59,877 nt of DNA from DATFLS01 sp964413425 (GTDB taxonomy: Bacteria > Fidelibacterota > JAANXI01), in contig CAYPST010000015.1 in assembly GCA_964413425.1 (NCBI GenBank), forward strand, positions 1 to 59,877, given 5' to 3'. Positions 1 to 8,599 of this stretch are shown here, piece by piece. Below the pieces are notes generated by a model. The model ran no database searches, was not told the origin of the DNA, and was given only the letters and a program-made list of their open reading frames with translations. Position numbers and translations under genes: made by a program. Positions within the stretch are counted from its first letter, which is position 1. Each line of letters starts with the position of its first letter.

Positions 1-37
1 ACTTCGCGAAGCTCGTATCGCTCAACTTAGGGAGAAG
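1..37. repeat. End of a dispersed palindromic repeat
   Basis: Bases 12-30 are the exact reverse complement of bases 53043-53061 (19 of 19). The following ACTTAGGGA also matches the right end of that second copy at 53102-53110. The repeat is probably cut by the window edge. It resembles a small non-autonomous palindromic repeat (REP or MITE type). Confidence 0.55.
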
Positions 38-144
38 ATAGTTTTCGCCAGAGAAGGCTTACCGGCCGATTGCGGAAAGAAGGCCGATAGATCGACTGCG
101 AATGGTATTGTCTGACAGACTATTCCGGAGAAAACAGCAATTGG

Positions 145-192
145 GGAAAATTTTGCAAGACATAGGCGATCAAAAGGAATTATCTTCCGCTA
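145..192 (+). promoter_or_regulatory. Putative sigma-54 enhancer (UAS), copy 1
   Basis: A 48-bp block starting GGAAAATTTTGCAAGA and containing GGAA-TTATC-TTCC 31 bp later. It aligns without gaps to 8412-8459 (36 of 48 identical) and lies 144 bp upstream of the sigma-54 -24 element. GGAA-N5-TTCC is an inverted repeat, as expected for a dimeric activator. Its role as activator site is inference. Confidence 0.55.
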
Positions 193-288
193 TCTACAGG
201 GAGCGTGGCGGGAGATCTGTGGAGACGCCCCCTCCATGATCTCTGTCCGTAAAGGGTTTGCAATAAATTTAGTCTTACCGGTCATCTC

Positions 289-303
289 TGGCACATCCCT
301 TGC
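289..303 (+). promoter_or_regulatory. Sigma-54 promoter of flgD operon
   Basis: TGGCAC-ATCCC-TTGC matches the -24/-12 RpoN consensus, with GG and GC separated by 10 bp. The start would fall near 314, about 30 bases before the flgD start codon. The same 15 bases occur before fliO. Confidence 0.85.
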
Positions 304-344
304 CTAATAACAAGTACACAAGTAAGACGTAAAAAGGAGTGAAT

Positions 345-1043
345 ATGAATGTTGCACAGATAGGGAATACTGCCGCGAGTCAGGCGCAGGCTGGTGCATC
401 CAGTCCATCATCGGATAGTTCACAGATGGGGAAGGAGGATTTCCTCAATTTACTTGTCACCCAGCTGCGTCATCAGAATCCGCTGGAACCTTTAAAACAG
501 GAGGAATATGCCTCGCAGCTGGCCCAGTTCAGTTCACTGGAACAGCTCTCCAATTTAAACGATCGATTCGACCAGATGTATCAAAGCAACTTACAGTTGA
601 ATCAATCGATTACGAATGCCCTTTCCGCTACCCTTATCGGGAAACGGGTGAAAGGGGTGGGAAACGAGCTGGTTTATGATACGGACGGCACCAACCAAAT
701 TCACTATCGTCTTGGCTCGGCAGCGGAAACGGTCACCATTCGAATCAAAGATAGTGGTGGGAACGTGGTGCTGGAAAAACCGATCGGACCACGACAGGCA
801 GGCGATCATTCCTGGAGCTGGGACGGCACGCTTGACAATAATTCCACAGCAGCTGACGGGGGTTATTATCAGTATGAAATCACCGCGAAAACCGAGGATG
901 GGAAATCCTTCAGTGCGCTGCCCTTTATCGATGGGAAGATCACCGGGGTGGAATTTACCGGCCAGGGCAATATGGCCTTTCTGGTTGGAGGCTTACGAAT
1001 TTCCACCGGGGATGTAGAGAAAATCTACGCTGATGACGAGTAA
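345..1043 (+). CDS. flgD: Flagellar hook assembly protein FlgD (hook cap)
   Basis: FlgD is the scaffold that caps the growing hook and guides polymerisation of FlgE. The N-terminal part (about residues 29-70) has the family signature GKEDFLNLLVTQL, QNPLEP and QLAQFSSLEQL. The C-terminal half has the beta-rich Ig/Tudor-type hook-cap fold (WSWDG motif). I chose the ATG at 345 rather than the in-frame GTG at 339, because AAGGAG at 334-339 is then a ribosome-binding site at good spacing. Length (232 aa) is normal. It is the first gene after the sigma-54 promoter and is followed by a flagellar-operon protein and flgE, the usual order. Confidence 0.95.
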   Translation: MNVAQIGNTAASQAQAGASSPSSDSSQMGKEDFLNLLVTQLRHQNPLEPLKQEEYASQLAQFSSLEQLSNLNDRFDQMYQSNLQLNQSITNALSATLIGKRVKGVGNELVYDTDGTNQIHYRLGSAAETVTIRIKDSGGNVVLEKPIGPRQAGDHSWSWDGTLDNNSTAADGGYYQYEITAKTEDGKSFSALPFIDGKITGVEFTGQGNMAFLVGGLRISTGDVEKIYADDE

Positions 1044-1073
1044 TTAACCCGATATCCGAAAGAGGAGAGATAC

Positions 1074-1469
1074 GTGGATATTCAACATCTGCAGCGAATA
1101 CGGGAAGCCCAGCGGATTCAGCGTCCCGGCCATGCCGAGTCGCCGCAGAAACCGGCTGCAGGTGACAGGGAGAGTTTTCGCGAGGTCCTTGATCAGGAGC
1201 AGATTCTCTCTTCCGGTGAAGTCAAACTTTCAGCGCATGCCCAAAGCAGAATTCAAGAACGGCATATACCGATGACAGTGCAGGATATGGCACAGTTGAA
1301 CCAGGCTGTGCTGAAAGCCGAGGCCAAAGGGGCTCGCGAGTCGCTGATCTTGATGCAAAACAAGGGCTTCATCGTGAGTGTTCCGAACAGGACGGTGATT
1401 ACAGCAATCGATCAGGCACAAATGCGAGATAATATCTTTACCAATATTGACTCAACGATCATTGTGTAG
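1074..1469 (+). CDS. Flagellar operon protein, TIGR02530-like
   Basis: A 131-aa soluble protein of the small family typically found between flgD and flgE. The conserved core is visible at about residues 52-131: a SAHAQSRIQERHI-type motif, a central LNQAV helix, ESLILM, the strand VPNRTVITAID and the C-terminal NIFTNIDSTIIV. The biochemical role of the family is not established; position suggests a function in hook assembly. The start is GTG at 1074, with AGAGGAG just upstream. The N-terminal 45 residues are charged and probably disordered. Confidence 0.85.
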   Translation: MDIQHLQRIREAQRIQRPGHAESPQKPAAGDRESFREVLDQEQILSSGEVKLSAHAQSRIQERHIPMTVQDMAQLNQAVLKAEAKGARESLILMQNKGFIVSVPNRTVITAIDQAQMRDNIFTNIDSTIIV

Positions 1470-1590
1470 ATGAAAACAACGAACAACATGAATCACGGAC
1501 CAACAGGCTGGACCTCTTGCAGGGAGCCAATTTCTGCCGAATGACAGAAGCAGAAATGGATGTCCGTATTCCAACAAGGAGGTTAAACGC

Positions 1591-3669
1591 ATGATACGTT
1601 CATTATTCGGAGGCGTTTCAGGCTTACGGAATCACCAGACTTTAATGGATGTCATCGGCAATAACATTGCCAATGTGAACACCATCGGATATAAGTCTGG
1701 TCGTGTTACTTTTAAGGAGTCGCTCACCTCAACTCTGAAAGGGCCCTTGCGTCCGACAGAAAGCCGGGGCGGAGTGAATCCTATGCAGATCGGATTGGGG
1801 ATGGCGGTCGGCAGTATCGACTCGAAGTTTGTTCAGGGGAACCTGGAGAGTACCGGACAGAAGACGGACCTGGCTGTCCAGGGTGAGGGCTTCTTCGTTT
1901 TAAGCGACAGGAAGCAGAACTATTATACCCGGGCCGGCAATTTCAAACTGGATGCTAACGGGCAAATGGTGAGTCCCGCGAACGGTTTTGTGCTTCAGGG
2001 AAAGATGGCCAATGCCAATGGGGAGATTCGGGAAGCAACACCGATTGGGGATATCGTTATTCCTTTCGGTGCCCGAATTGCAGCAAACGCCACCACTGAA
2101 ATCAATCTGGGCGGCAACCTGGATTCGGCCGGAGAAGCATTAGGAACTATCCTGAGAACGGATTCGCTCTACGCCATCGAGGATGGCACCCACGAGATCC
2201 AGGGGTTGATGCGAAAGGATCCGGCGAGTAGCGACTATGGCCTGATCTCCGGTATGGCCCCGAATTCGACTACTGTGACTGTGGATGATGGAAACGGTAA
2301 TGTGGAAAATTACACCTATGTGGACGGTGCCAATGTGGTGGGCGATAAACTTTTTCAGAATCTGAGTGAATTGATTGATGAAATCAACAATGATTATGCC
2401 GCTGATTTCACCGCTTCGTTTGATGCCACCACCGGGCAAGTGGTTTTTACGGATGTCAGTGGTGCCGTATCGAATCTCCAGATCACCACGACGAATGCAG
2501 AGTTTGAAAAGGCCTTATCCTATGCGAACGGAGATCTGGCTGCGCTCGGCACCACCCGAACGCATGAGTTCTCACATGTCGCTGAAGGCGCGGATTTGTT
2601 GGAAGATCTGCGCAACAGTTCAGGAGTCTCATTGAATGTATCCGGTGGTGACCAGATTGACATTGATGGAGACGTGGGCGGGACTGCAATTACAACGGCG
2701 AGTTTGAACGTGGTAGCAGGAACCTCTACCTATCAGGATTTAGTCAATCAGGTCGAATCCGCATTTGCGATAAACAACGACGACGGCGTAACAATTGATG
2801 CTGATACCGGCGCGATGGTGATCAATGGTGATGGTGGCTTGATGAATGAGATCGAAAACGTGAATATTGAAAATATCACCAATGTCGCTCCGGGTGATGA
2901 ATTTGATGCGGTTTTTACGGCCGGGAATTATTATGAGATCCAGGAGGCAAAAGACTATACCCAAAAGGCTTCTGTTACCACCTATGATTCGACCGGTGCT
3001 TCCCATGTTGTCACCTTTACTTTCACCAAGAATCCGGAATCTCCGAACACCTGGTTCTGGAGTGCCGATGTAGGTACGGATACGGCGACCGTTCTCGGTG
3101 GAGGCAGCGGAGGGCTCACGTTCGACAGTGCAGGCCGCCTGGATACCTTTACCTATGATAGCGGAGCCCAGGCGTTTAGCTTTGATCCGGGGAACGGTGC
3201 GGCCGTGGTCGAAATCGATGTGAATGCAGGAACGTCAGGCACGATTGAAGGCCTATCGCAATTTGCAGGATCGGCCAGTAGTGTGGTCGAGTCTCAAGAT
3301 GGGTATTCCTCGGGTAGTTTGACAGATATCAGTATTGCAGATAACGGAGAAATTACCGGATACTTTAACAACGGTGTGACCCAGTCCCTTGCGCAGATTT
3401 CTCTGGCTACATTCAACAATCCCAACGGTTTGATGCGGGGAGATGATAATATGTATACGGAATCCCCGAATTCCGGTCAGGCGGTTATCGGAACAGTTGG
3501 TACTACCGTCCAGTCGAAAATTGCCAGTGGGAATCTGGAGCAGTCCAACGTGGAGTTGGCGCAGGAATTCTCCAAGATGGTTGTAGCACAACGCGGATTT
3601 CAGGCGAATGCGAGAGTGATCACGGTGAGTGATCAAATTCTGCAGGAAGTGGTACGTCTGAAGGCGTAA
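1591..3669 (+). CDS. flgE: Flagellar hook protein FlgE (long form)
   Basis: FlgE polymerises into the hook joining rod to filament. The axial-protein N-terminus is clear (NNIANVNTIGYKSG, about residues 28-41), as is the C-terminal coiled segment (SNVELAQEFSKMVVAQRGFQ, about 647-666). The 692 residues greatly exceed the roughly 400 of enterobacterial FlgE. The extra length lies in the middle (about residues 150-500) as beta-rich, Asp/Thr/Gly-rich sequence typical of surface-exposed hook domains. AAGGAGG precedes the ATG. A 121-bp spacer separates it from the gene before. Confidence 0.95.
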   Translation: MIRSLFGGVSGLRNHQTLMDVIGNNIANVNTIGYKSGRVTFKESLTSTLKGPLRPTESRGGVNPMQIGLGMAVGSIDSKFVQGNLESTGQKTDLAVQGEGFFVLSDRKQNYYTRAGNFKLDANGQMVSPANGFVLQGKMANANGEIREATPIGDIVIPFGARIAANATTEINLGGNLDSAGEALGTILRTDSLYAIEDGTHEIQGLMRKDPASSDYGLISGMAPNSTTVTVDDGNGNVENYTYVDGANVVGDKLFQNLSELIDEINNDYAADFTASFDATTGQVVFTDVSGAVSNLQITTTNAEFEKALSYANGDLAALGTTRTHEFSHVAEGADLLEDLRNSSGVSLNVSGGDQIDIDGDVGGTAITTASLNVVAGTSTYQDLVNQVESAFAINNDDGVTIDADTGAMVINGDGGLMNEIENVNIENITNVAPGDEFDAVFTAGNYYEIQEAKDYTQKASVTTYDSTGASHVVTFTFTKNPESPNTWFWSADVGTDTATVLGGGSGGLTFDSAGRLDTFTYDSGAQAFSFDPGNGAAVVEIDVNAGTSGTIEGLSQFAGSASSVVESQDGYSSGSLTDISIADNGEITGYFNNGVTQSLAQISLATFNNPNGLMRGDDNMYTESPNSGQAVIGTVGTTVQSKIASGNLEQSNVELAQEFSKMVVAQRGFQANARVITVSDQILQEVVRLKA

Positions 3670-3693
3670 GACATACGGGCAAGCGTGAGAGTT

Positions 3694-3720
3694 GAGGTGC
3701 CCCGGTTTCCGGGGTACCTC
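3694..3720 (+). other. Strong hairpin between flgE and motA
   Basis: GAGGTGCCCCGG, loop TTT, CCGGGGTACCTC form a 12-bp stem with one G-T wobble. No T-run follows, so a simple intrinsic terminator is unlikely. It could protect the 3' end of flgE mRNA or uncouple flgE from motA expression. Confidence 0.6.
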
Positions 3721-3746
3721 ACATGCAAATCAGGCTGAGACAGTAC

Positions 3747-4550
3747 ATGGATCTTGCAACAATCATAGGAATTATTGCCGGATTGGGGCTTATCTTCTAT
3801 GCGATTTTTAGCGGAAGTGGATCCAGTACGTTTCTGGAAATTAATTCCTTCATTATCGTGATGGGCGGGACGTTTTCAGCAACCCTGATTAATTTCCGTG
3901 TGCAGGAAATTCTGCGGGTGTTCCGGGTGGTGAAGAATGCGTTCCAAAACGAAGAACCGGTATTCCACAGCATCCTGGAGACTATTGTTCTTCTGGCGAT
4001 TGATGCCAGAAGGGAAGGGATCCTTGCCATTGAGAATCAGGTGGAAGATCTGGATGACGAGTTTATGCAAAAAGGCCTGTTTCTCGCCATCGACGGATTA
4101 GAACCGGAAGCGATTCGGGAAATTCTTGAATCGGAAGTGGCGAACCTCGAAGAGCGGCATACCCGGGGACAGAAGATAATGAAGGCCATGGGGGCCTATG
4201 CCCCGGCCTTCGGGATGTTGGGAACACTGATCGGGCTGATTAAAATGCTCCAGTCCCTGGATGATCCGAATCAGATCGGTGCGGGGATGGCTCTCGCCCT
4301 GGTCACGACATTCTACGGAGCTCTCATGGCCAATTTGGTGTTTCTACCTATTGCCGGGAAGCTGGAAAATTTATCAGAATCAGAGATTGCCCAGCGGGAG
4401 ATGATTATTGAAGGGATTCTCAGTATTCAGAGCGGGGAAAATCCCCGAGTGATAGAGCAGAAGCTCAATACCTATATTCCTCCGAAGTATCGGAGCGATG
4501 TGAGCATTCTGGACCAGCGAAAGGAACCGGATGTCAAGGCAGCAGCGTAA
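3747..4550 (+). CDS. motA: Flagellar motor stator protein MotA (first copy)
   Basis: MotA forms the pentameric inner-membrane part of the ion-driven stator that pushes on FliG. The sequence begins MDLATIIGIIAGLGLIF, has four hydrophobic segments and the conserved APAFGMLGTLIGLI region in the second half. I prefer the ATG at 3747, which matches the usual MotA N-terminus; an in-frame ATG at 3723 would add eight residues and begins right after a strong hairpin. Its 3' end overlaps motB by 20 bases, indicating coupled translation. A second motAB pair lies at 49941-51490. Confidence 0.93.
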   Translation: MDLATIIGIIAGLGLIFYAIFSGSGSSTFLEINSFIIVMGGTFSATLINFRVQEILRVFRVVKNAFQNEEPVFHSILETIVLLAIDARREGILAIENQVEDLDDEFMQKGLFLAIDGLEPEAIREILESEVANLEERHTRGQKIMKAMGAYAPAFGMLGTLIGLIKMLQSLDDPNQIGAGMALALVTTFYGALMANLVFLPIAGKLENLSESEIAQREMIIEGILSIQSGENPRVIEQKLNTYIPPKYRSDVSILDQRKEPDVKAAA

Positions 4551-5268
4551 ATCCAGGAAAAATAAAGGAAAAGAGGAAGGCGCCCCGCAATGGATGGTCA
4601 CCTATAGTGATATGGTGACACTCCTGTTGGCCTTTTTCGTTCTCCTTTTTTCATTTTCTTCTATTGAAAAGGAAAAGTTTGTGCAGGCGATGACTTCGAT
4701 TCGGGCCGCATTGGGTATGACCAACCGGAGCATGGTTATGGTGCCGCCGACGCAGAGGAGGCTGCTACCCATACAACGGAAATTCGAGAAAAGTATGGAA
4801 GAAGTGGTCCGCGAGATACAAGAGCTTCCTGATATCCAGGATAATATTTCCTTCCAGAAAACTGATCAGGGCATTCGTATCCGTATCAGTAATCCGATTT
4901 TATTCGATGTAGGGAAAGCGCAGTTGAAGGGCAACATCTATCCGATGTTAGATAAGATAGCGACAGTACTGAAATCGAATGTGTTTGATATTGTAGTGGA
5001 AGGGCATACGGATAATGTGCCAATCGATAACGAAGAATTCCATTCAAACTGGGAATTATCAGCAGCCCGTGCGGTTTCTGTGGTGGAATATTTCATCAGC
5101 TCGGGGATCAATCCCAGACGCTGCAAAGCAGTCGCGTATGGAGAATATCAACCATTGGCCGAAAATAACACTGTGGAAGGTCGCCGTAAAAACAGACGAG
5201 TAGAGGTGTTTATTCCTGACAAGCACTGGCTCGGCGATGGAAGTCTGAACACCAGAACCGCAGGGTGA
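4531..5268 (+). CDS. motB: Flagellar motor stator protein MotB (first copy)
   Basis: MotB dimerises inside the MotA ring and anchors the stator to peptidoglycan. The ion-binding Asp is D27 in the TYSDMVTLLLAFFVLLFS transmembrane helix. The C-terminal OmpA-like peptidoglycan-binding domain shows VEGHTDNVPI and NWELSAARA. The residues after Asp (FFVLLFSFS) look more like sodium-type PomB/MotS than classical proton MotB; this is only a hint. Length (245 aa) is normal. Confidence 0.93.
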   Translation: MSRQQRKSRKNKGKEEGAPQWMVTYSDMVTLLLAFFVLLFSFSSIEKEKFVQAMTSIRAALGMTNRSMVMVPPTQRRLLPIQRKFEKSMEEVVREIQELPDIQDNISFQKTDQGIRIRISNPILFDVGKAQLKGNIYPMLDKIATVLKSNVFDIVVEGHTDNVPIDNEEFHSNWELSAARAVSVVEYFISSGINPRRCKAVAYGEYQPLAENNTVEGRRKNRRVEVFIPDKHWLGDGSLNTRTAG

Positions 5269-5274
5269 GTATCC

Positions 5275-5856
5275 ATGGCGAAGGAAAGTGGAAATGGCTG
5301 GCGAAAACGCATCCTCATTGGTATTGGGGTGCTCGTGATTCTTCTGGCGGAAATCGGGGTGGCGTACTTGCTGAATAAGAATATGGTTGTTCCGGAATAT
5401 GTTTCTTCATTCGGGGCTGCCAGGACGTCTTCTCCGCCCGAACAGCCAGCAGCGATCTCGGAAATGGTTTCTCCGGAGGCCGATTCGGCAGGCACTCACG
5501 CACAGTCGACTCCTGCGAATGGCGGGATCAACCGTCCTTCTCCGGCGGTATTTAATTCGAATATTTATATGATTGATAACGTAATAATCAATCCGGCAGG
5601 CAGCCAGGGAGGGCGATATGTCGCCATGTCTCTGGGATTAGGGGTGCAAGATGGGAAAGTCCTAACTGAGTTGGAGAATCGTGATATCCAGATTCGCGAT
5701 GCCATCATCGCTCTCCTGAGTCAAAAAACCCTGGGAAAGTTTGTAGCCATTGAAGAACGTCTCAAATTGAAGCAGGAAATCCTTGACCTGGTGAATCATA
5801 AATTAAACACCAACAAAATCGAGTCAATCTACTTTACGGAATACGTGATCCAGTAA
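5275..5856 (+). CDS. fliL: Flagellar basal body-associated protein FliL
   Basis: FliL is a single-pass inner-membrane protein that rings the stator and supports torque. A short basic N-terminus is followed by one transmembrane helix (about residues 11-33). A low-complexity Ser/Pro/Ala linker (about 45-80) leads to the periplasmic FliL domain, with the typical YVAMSLGLGV strand and a C-terminal LNTNKIESIYFTEYVIQ. The gene begins a few bases after motB and ends just before fliM, the usual motAB-fliL-fliM order. Confidence 0.9.
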   Translation: MAKESGNGWRKRILIGIGVLVILLAEIGVAYLLNKNMVVPEYVSSFGAARTSSPPEQPAAISEMVSPEADSAGTHAQSTPANGGINRPSPAVFNSNIYMIDNVIINPAGSQGGRYVAMSLGLGVQDGKVLTELENRDIQIRDAIIALLSQKTLGKFVAIEERLKLKQEILDLVNHKLNTNKIESIYFTEYVIQ

Positions 5857-5860
5857 AAAG

Positions 5861-6955
5861 ATGAGTACAAGTAAACTACTTTCACAGGAAGAAATTGACG
5901 CCTTAATGAGCAAGAAAGCTCAGGCGTCCGGAAAGCCGCAACCCAAGCAACGGCAGAACGTGTCGGTCTATGACTTCAGGCATCCCGATCGGGTCTCGAA
6001 GGAACAGATGCGGACGCTACGAACCATTCATGACCGCTTCGCCCGGACGTTTGCCACGTATTTGTCGAATACACTGCGGACAATGATTGACATCAAAGTG
6101 GATACCATCGATCAGGTGACGTATTCGGAATATTCCATGTCCGTGTCGGTCCCCTCCTGTTTATTCATATCCAACCTTTCCGCATTGAACGGAAACTGTA
6201 TCATCGAAATTCCGCCGAACCTGTTCTTTTTCTTAATTGATCGCTTACTGGGGGGATCCGGGAAAGTGGTTGATAGTCACCGGGAGGTGACGGTGATCGA
6301 ACAGAAGGTGATGGAAAAGATCATTGTTCGGGGATTAAAAGAATTTGAAGAGGCCTGGCATGATATCACCCCGGTACGGCCCAAGCTGGTGTCCTTTGAA
6401 ACAAATCCCCAGTTCGTTCAAATTGCCCCCGCCAGTGAGACGGTGATCGTTATCCTGTTCGATGTCCTGATCGGAGAGCGGACCTATGCAATGAATATTT
6501 GTATTCCGTTCATTGTCCTGGAGAAAATTATCGGAAAATTGAATATCCACAGTTACATCGCCTTGACTCAGAAGAAGCAGACACCGGAGATTCGGCAGAA
6601 TATTGAGCGGAATATCGAAAAAGCCAATGTGCCTATACAGGTTATTTTAGGTAAAACGAATGTCTCAGTTGAGGAATTTCTCAATCTGGGCGTGGGCGAT
6701 GTTATTGTCTCGGATAATCGAATCGATAAAGAAGTCCCGGTGTTGGTTTCCAGGAAGCAGAAATTCTGGGGACGACCCGGGATGGTCAAGAAGTCACTGG
6801 CTGTTCAGATAACGCAGAAACACGACGTTGACGAAGAAGACCAGGAACGGGAAATGACTGAGGAAGAATTGGCGTTGATTCTGGAACAACAAGCGGCATC
6901 GGAATCGGAACAGGAGCAGGAAGAAGAAGCAGTACAAGAAGAGAACATAGAATAA
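5861..6955 (+). CDS. fliM: Flagellar motor switch protein FliM
   Basis: FliM is the middle layer of the C-ring and receives phospho-CheY. The N-terminal CheY-binding motif LLSQEEIDALMS is at residues 6-17. The CheC-like middle domain follows (about 50-240), then a FliN-like C-terminal domain (about 255-325). A very acidic tail of about 40 residues (E-rich, about 325-364) extends beyond the usual end; the next gene carries a similar acidic stretch. Start codon context is compact, 5 bases after the fliL stop. Confidence 0.95.
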   Translation: MSTSKLLSQEEIDALMSKKAQASGKPQPKQRQNVSVYDFRHPDRVSKEQMRTLRTIHDRFARTFATYLSNTLRTMIDIKVDTIDQVTYSEYSMSVSVPSCLFISNLSALNGNCIIEIPPNLFFFLIDRLLGGSGKVVDSHREVTVIEQKVMEKIIVRGLKEFEEAWHDITPVRPKLVSFETNPQFVQIAPASETVIVILFDVLIGERTYAMNICIPFIVLEKIIGKLNIHSYIALTQKKQTPEIRQNIERNIEKANVPIQVILGKTNVSVEEFLNLGVGDVIVSDNRIDKEVPVLVSRKQKFWGRPGMVKKSLAVQITQKHDVDEEDQEREMTEEELALILEQQAASESEQEQEEEAVQEENIE

Positions 6956-6968
6956 AAGGAGTTATCCG

Positions 6969-7928
6969 GTGAATGATGAGAGAATGACTCTCGTAAAAGA
7001 ATTTGAAGAGAAAATTTTAAGCATCGTCTCTGAGAATCTGGAAGTGGTCACCTCCCTGGATTTCGAAATTGTGGTGCAGGATATTGCCCCGTTCTCGGAG
7101 GAACATCATGCGGAATTTTTACAGGATTATGTGGTGGCAAATATCGAATTTGCCACACCGGAGTTTGATTATTGGTTGTTTTTGATTCCAACGAATCTGG
7201 CAGCCCTGATGGCCTCAAGTATGGGAGGAGAGGAACCGGATGCTGAGTTTCAGGAAGAGAAGCATTTAGAGCCATTGGGTGAACTGATGAATCAGATATT
7301 GAGCCCGTATCTATCAGAATTGAGTTCACTCAAGGGAGAAGCTGTTGAAACCATTGATACGAAGCTGTTTCTGGCAGATGAGCAATTGGAGGTGGGCGGG
7401 AATCCCATAGTAACTCAAATAAAGACAACCATTAATTCCGAGCAGGAATTTTCCTTCTATAAAATGGTTCCGGCCAATTTCCCGGAGAATCTCGGGCACC
7501 TGGTCAATGATGAAGAAGAAGAGGAAGAGGAGGTAGATATCGACGTAAGCCAATCTGCCGGGTCCGAACAAGAGGAATCCGAACAAGAGGATACAACTGC
7601 AGAAAAAGTTGACGTCGATGAAGCACGTTTCCAATCCTTTGAAAGCAGAGAGGAGAAAAGAGCCAACGGGGCCAATTTAAATATGTTGATGGATCTGGAG
7701 ATGCCCATCACAATTGAGTTGGGGCGGACGAAGCTCTCCGTGCAAGAAGTGCTGAGTATTGGCCAGGGATCTATTATAGAACTCGATAAGTTATCAGGTG
7801 ATCCGGTGGATGTCTTTATCAATGACAGAAAGTTTGCCCGGGGAGAAGTGGTCGTGGTTGAGGAGAATTTCGGGGTCCGTATTACAGAAATTTTATCACC
7901 GACTGAAAAACTGCGTTCGCTGCAGTAA
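6969..7928 (+). CDS. fliN: Flagellar motor switch protein FliN/FliY
   Basis: At 319 aa this is the long FliY-type form, not the roughly 130-aa enteric FliN. The N-terminal 170 residues resemble a CheC/FliM middle domain. A possible CheC-like phosphatase signature is only partial: E105 and N108 in LGELMNQI are present, but the expected D/S four residues before the Glu is a Glu. An acidic linker (about 179-215) joins it to a canonical C-terminal FliN domain (MPITIELGRTKLSVQEVL, then a DVFINDRKFARGEVVVV-type strand). Translation probably starts at GTG 6969, with AAAGGAG upstream. It is the last gene of the first transcription block. Confidence 0.93.
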   Translation: MNDERMTLVKEFEEKILSIVSENLEVVTSLDFEIVVQDIAPFSEEHHAEFLQDYVVANIEFATPEFDYWLFLIPTNLAALMASSMGGEEPDAEFQEEKHLEPLGELMNQILSPYLSELSSLKGEAVETIDTKLFLADEQLEVGGNPIVTQIKTTINSEQEFSFYKMVPANFPENLGHLVNDEEEEEEEVDIDVSQSAGSEQEESEQEDTTAEKVDVDEARFQSFESREEKRANGANLNMLMDLEMPITIELGRTKLSVQEVLSIGQGSIIELDKLSGDPVDVFINDRKFARGEVVVVEENFGVRITEILSPTEKLRSLQ

Positions 7929-8146
7929 GAAAGAGTGAAATATTGAGTCTGTTTAGAAAACGCCTCGAAGAGATCCCGTGACGACGGGACAGAGATCGCG
8001 AAGGGCGTGCCAATGGGATCCCTTCGGGACAAAGAACGCAAAAAAATATAAAATATATATGATTATCAACTTTGCTCAGGAGATGAACACCTACGTCAAT
8101 GCTGCCCCAGAGGGGGCCCTTCGGGCCTGACCCCATTTTTCTCGTT

Positions 8147-8167
8147 CTCCCCCTTACTAAGGGGGAG
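8147..8167. repeat. Perfect palindrome, REP/MITE-like
   Basis: Ten-base arms CTCCCCCTTA and TAAGGGGGAG flank a single C. The following AGAGGGGGTCA looks like part of the same unit. Such units are commonly dispersed in intergenic DNA; a genome-wide copy count is needed to confirm. Confidence 0.45.
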
Positions 8168-8411
8168 TTAGAGGGGGTCATTCGGTCAGAGCGTCTCCAG
8201 GAACTCTTGCTCTCCACAAATACTGAGTAAGCTGAATAGCCATAAAAATATACAATAAATCCGTCCAAATAGCGTAATAAATTTTGTAGATATTTTGTAT
8301 ACATAATAACTATAAGTCAGGTTCAGCATCTTGGATCAGGCCCATGTTTTCTAAACCCTCTCATTGATTGCTCTCAGAATGACAGGATTTGCAGTTGTCT
8401 GATTTGATTGA

Positions 8412-8459
8412 GGAAAATATTGCAAGAAAATAGATGGAAAAAGGAATTTTCTTCCACTA
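8412..8459 (+). promoter_or_regulatory. Putative sigma-54 enhancer (UAS), copy 2
   Basis: Begins GGAAAATATTGCAAGA and has GGAA-TTTTC-TTCC at 8443-8455. It aligns ungapped with 145-192 and sits 140 bp upstream of the fliO sigma-54 element. Function as activator site is inferred from conserved sequence and spacing. Confidence 0.55.
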
Positions 8460-8551
8460 GTCTTCACTGCCCGAATATGTTAGCAATTTCGTCTCCCTGA
8501 TAACGCGCGCCATTCAAGGGTTTAAACCTTCATCAGTTCAAACGCGCCTCC

Positions 8552-8566
8552 TGGCACATCCCTTGC
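8552..8566 (+). promoter_or_regulatory. Sigma-54 promoter of fliO operon
   Basis: TGGCAC-ATCCC-TTGC, identical over 15 bases to the element before flgD. The predicted start near 8577 leaves too little room for a ribosome-binding site before the ATG at 8585, and so favours the ATG at 8600 as the fliO start. Confidence 0.85.
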
Positions 8567-8599
8567 AAAAATGAGGACAGAGTTATGAAGGATCTATCT

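Larger units (their letters stand above)
1..344. other. Leader region upstream of flgD
   Basis: No convincing gene is seen here. The first 37 bases are one end of a dispersed palindromic repeat, about 145-192 is an enhancer-like element and 289-303 is a sigma-54 promoter. The genes usually found before flgD (flgB, flgC, fliE-K) are absent, so if they lie nearby they are left of the window and this region is an operon boundary. Confidence 0.6.
7929..8599. other. Repeat-rich gap between fliN and fliO
   Basis: This is an unusually long break inside the switch/export gene run. It contains several short palindromes: TCCCGT/ACGGGA at 7974-7989, TCCC-TTC-GGGA at 8019-8029, GGCCC-TTC-GGGCC at 8115-8127 and a perfect CTCCCCCTTA-C-TAAGGGGGAG at 8147-8167. 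An AT-rich stretch with no gene follows to about 8400, then an enhancer-like element and a sigma-54 promoter. No credible protein-coding gene is seen on either strand. Confidence 0.6.
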
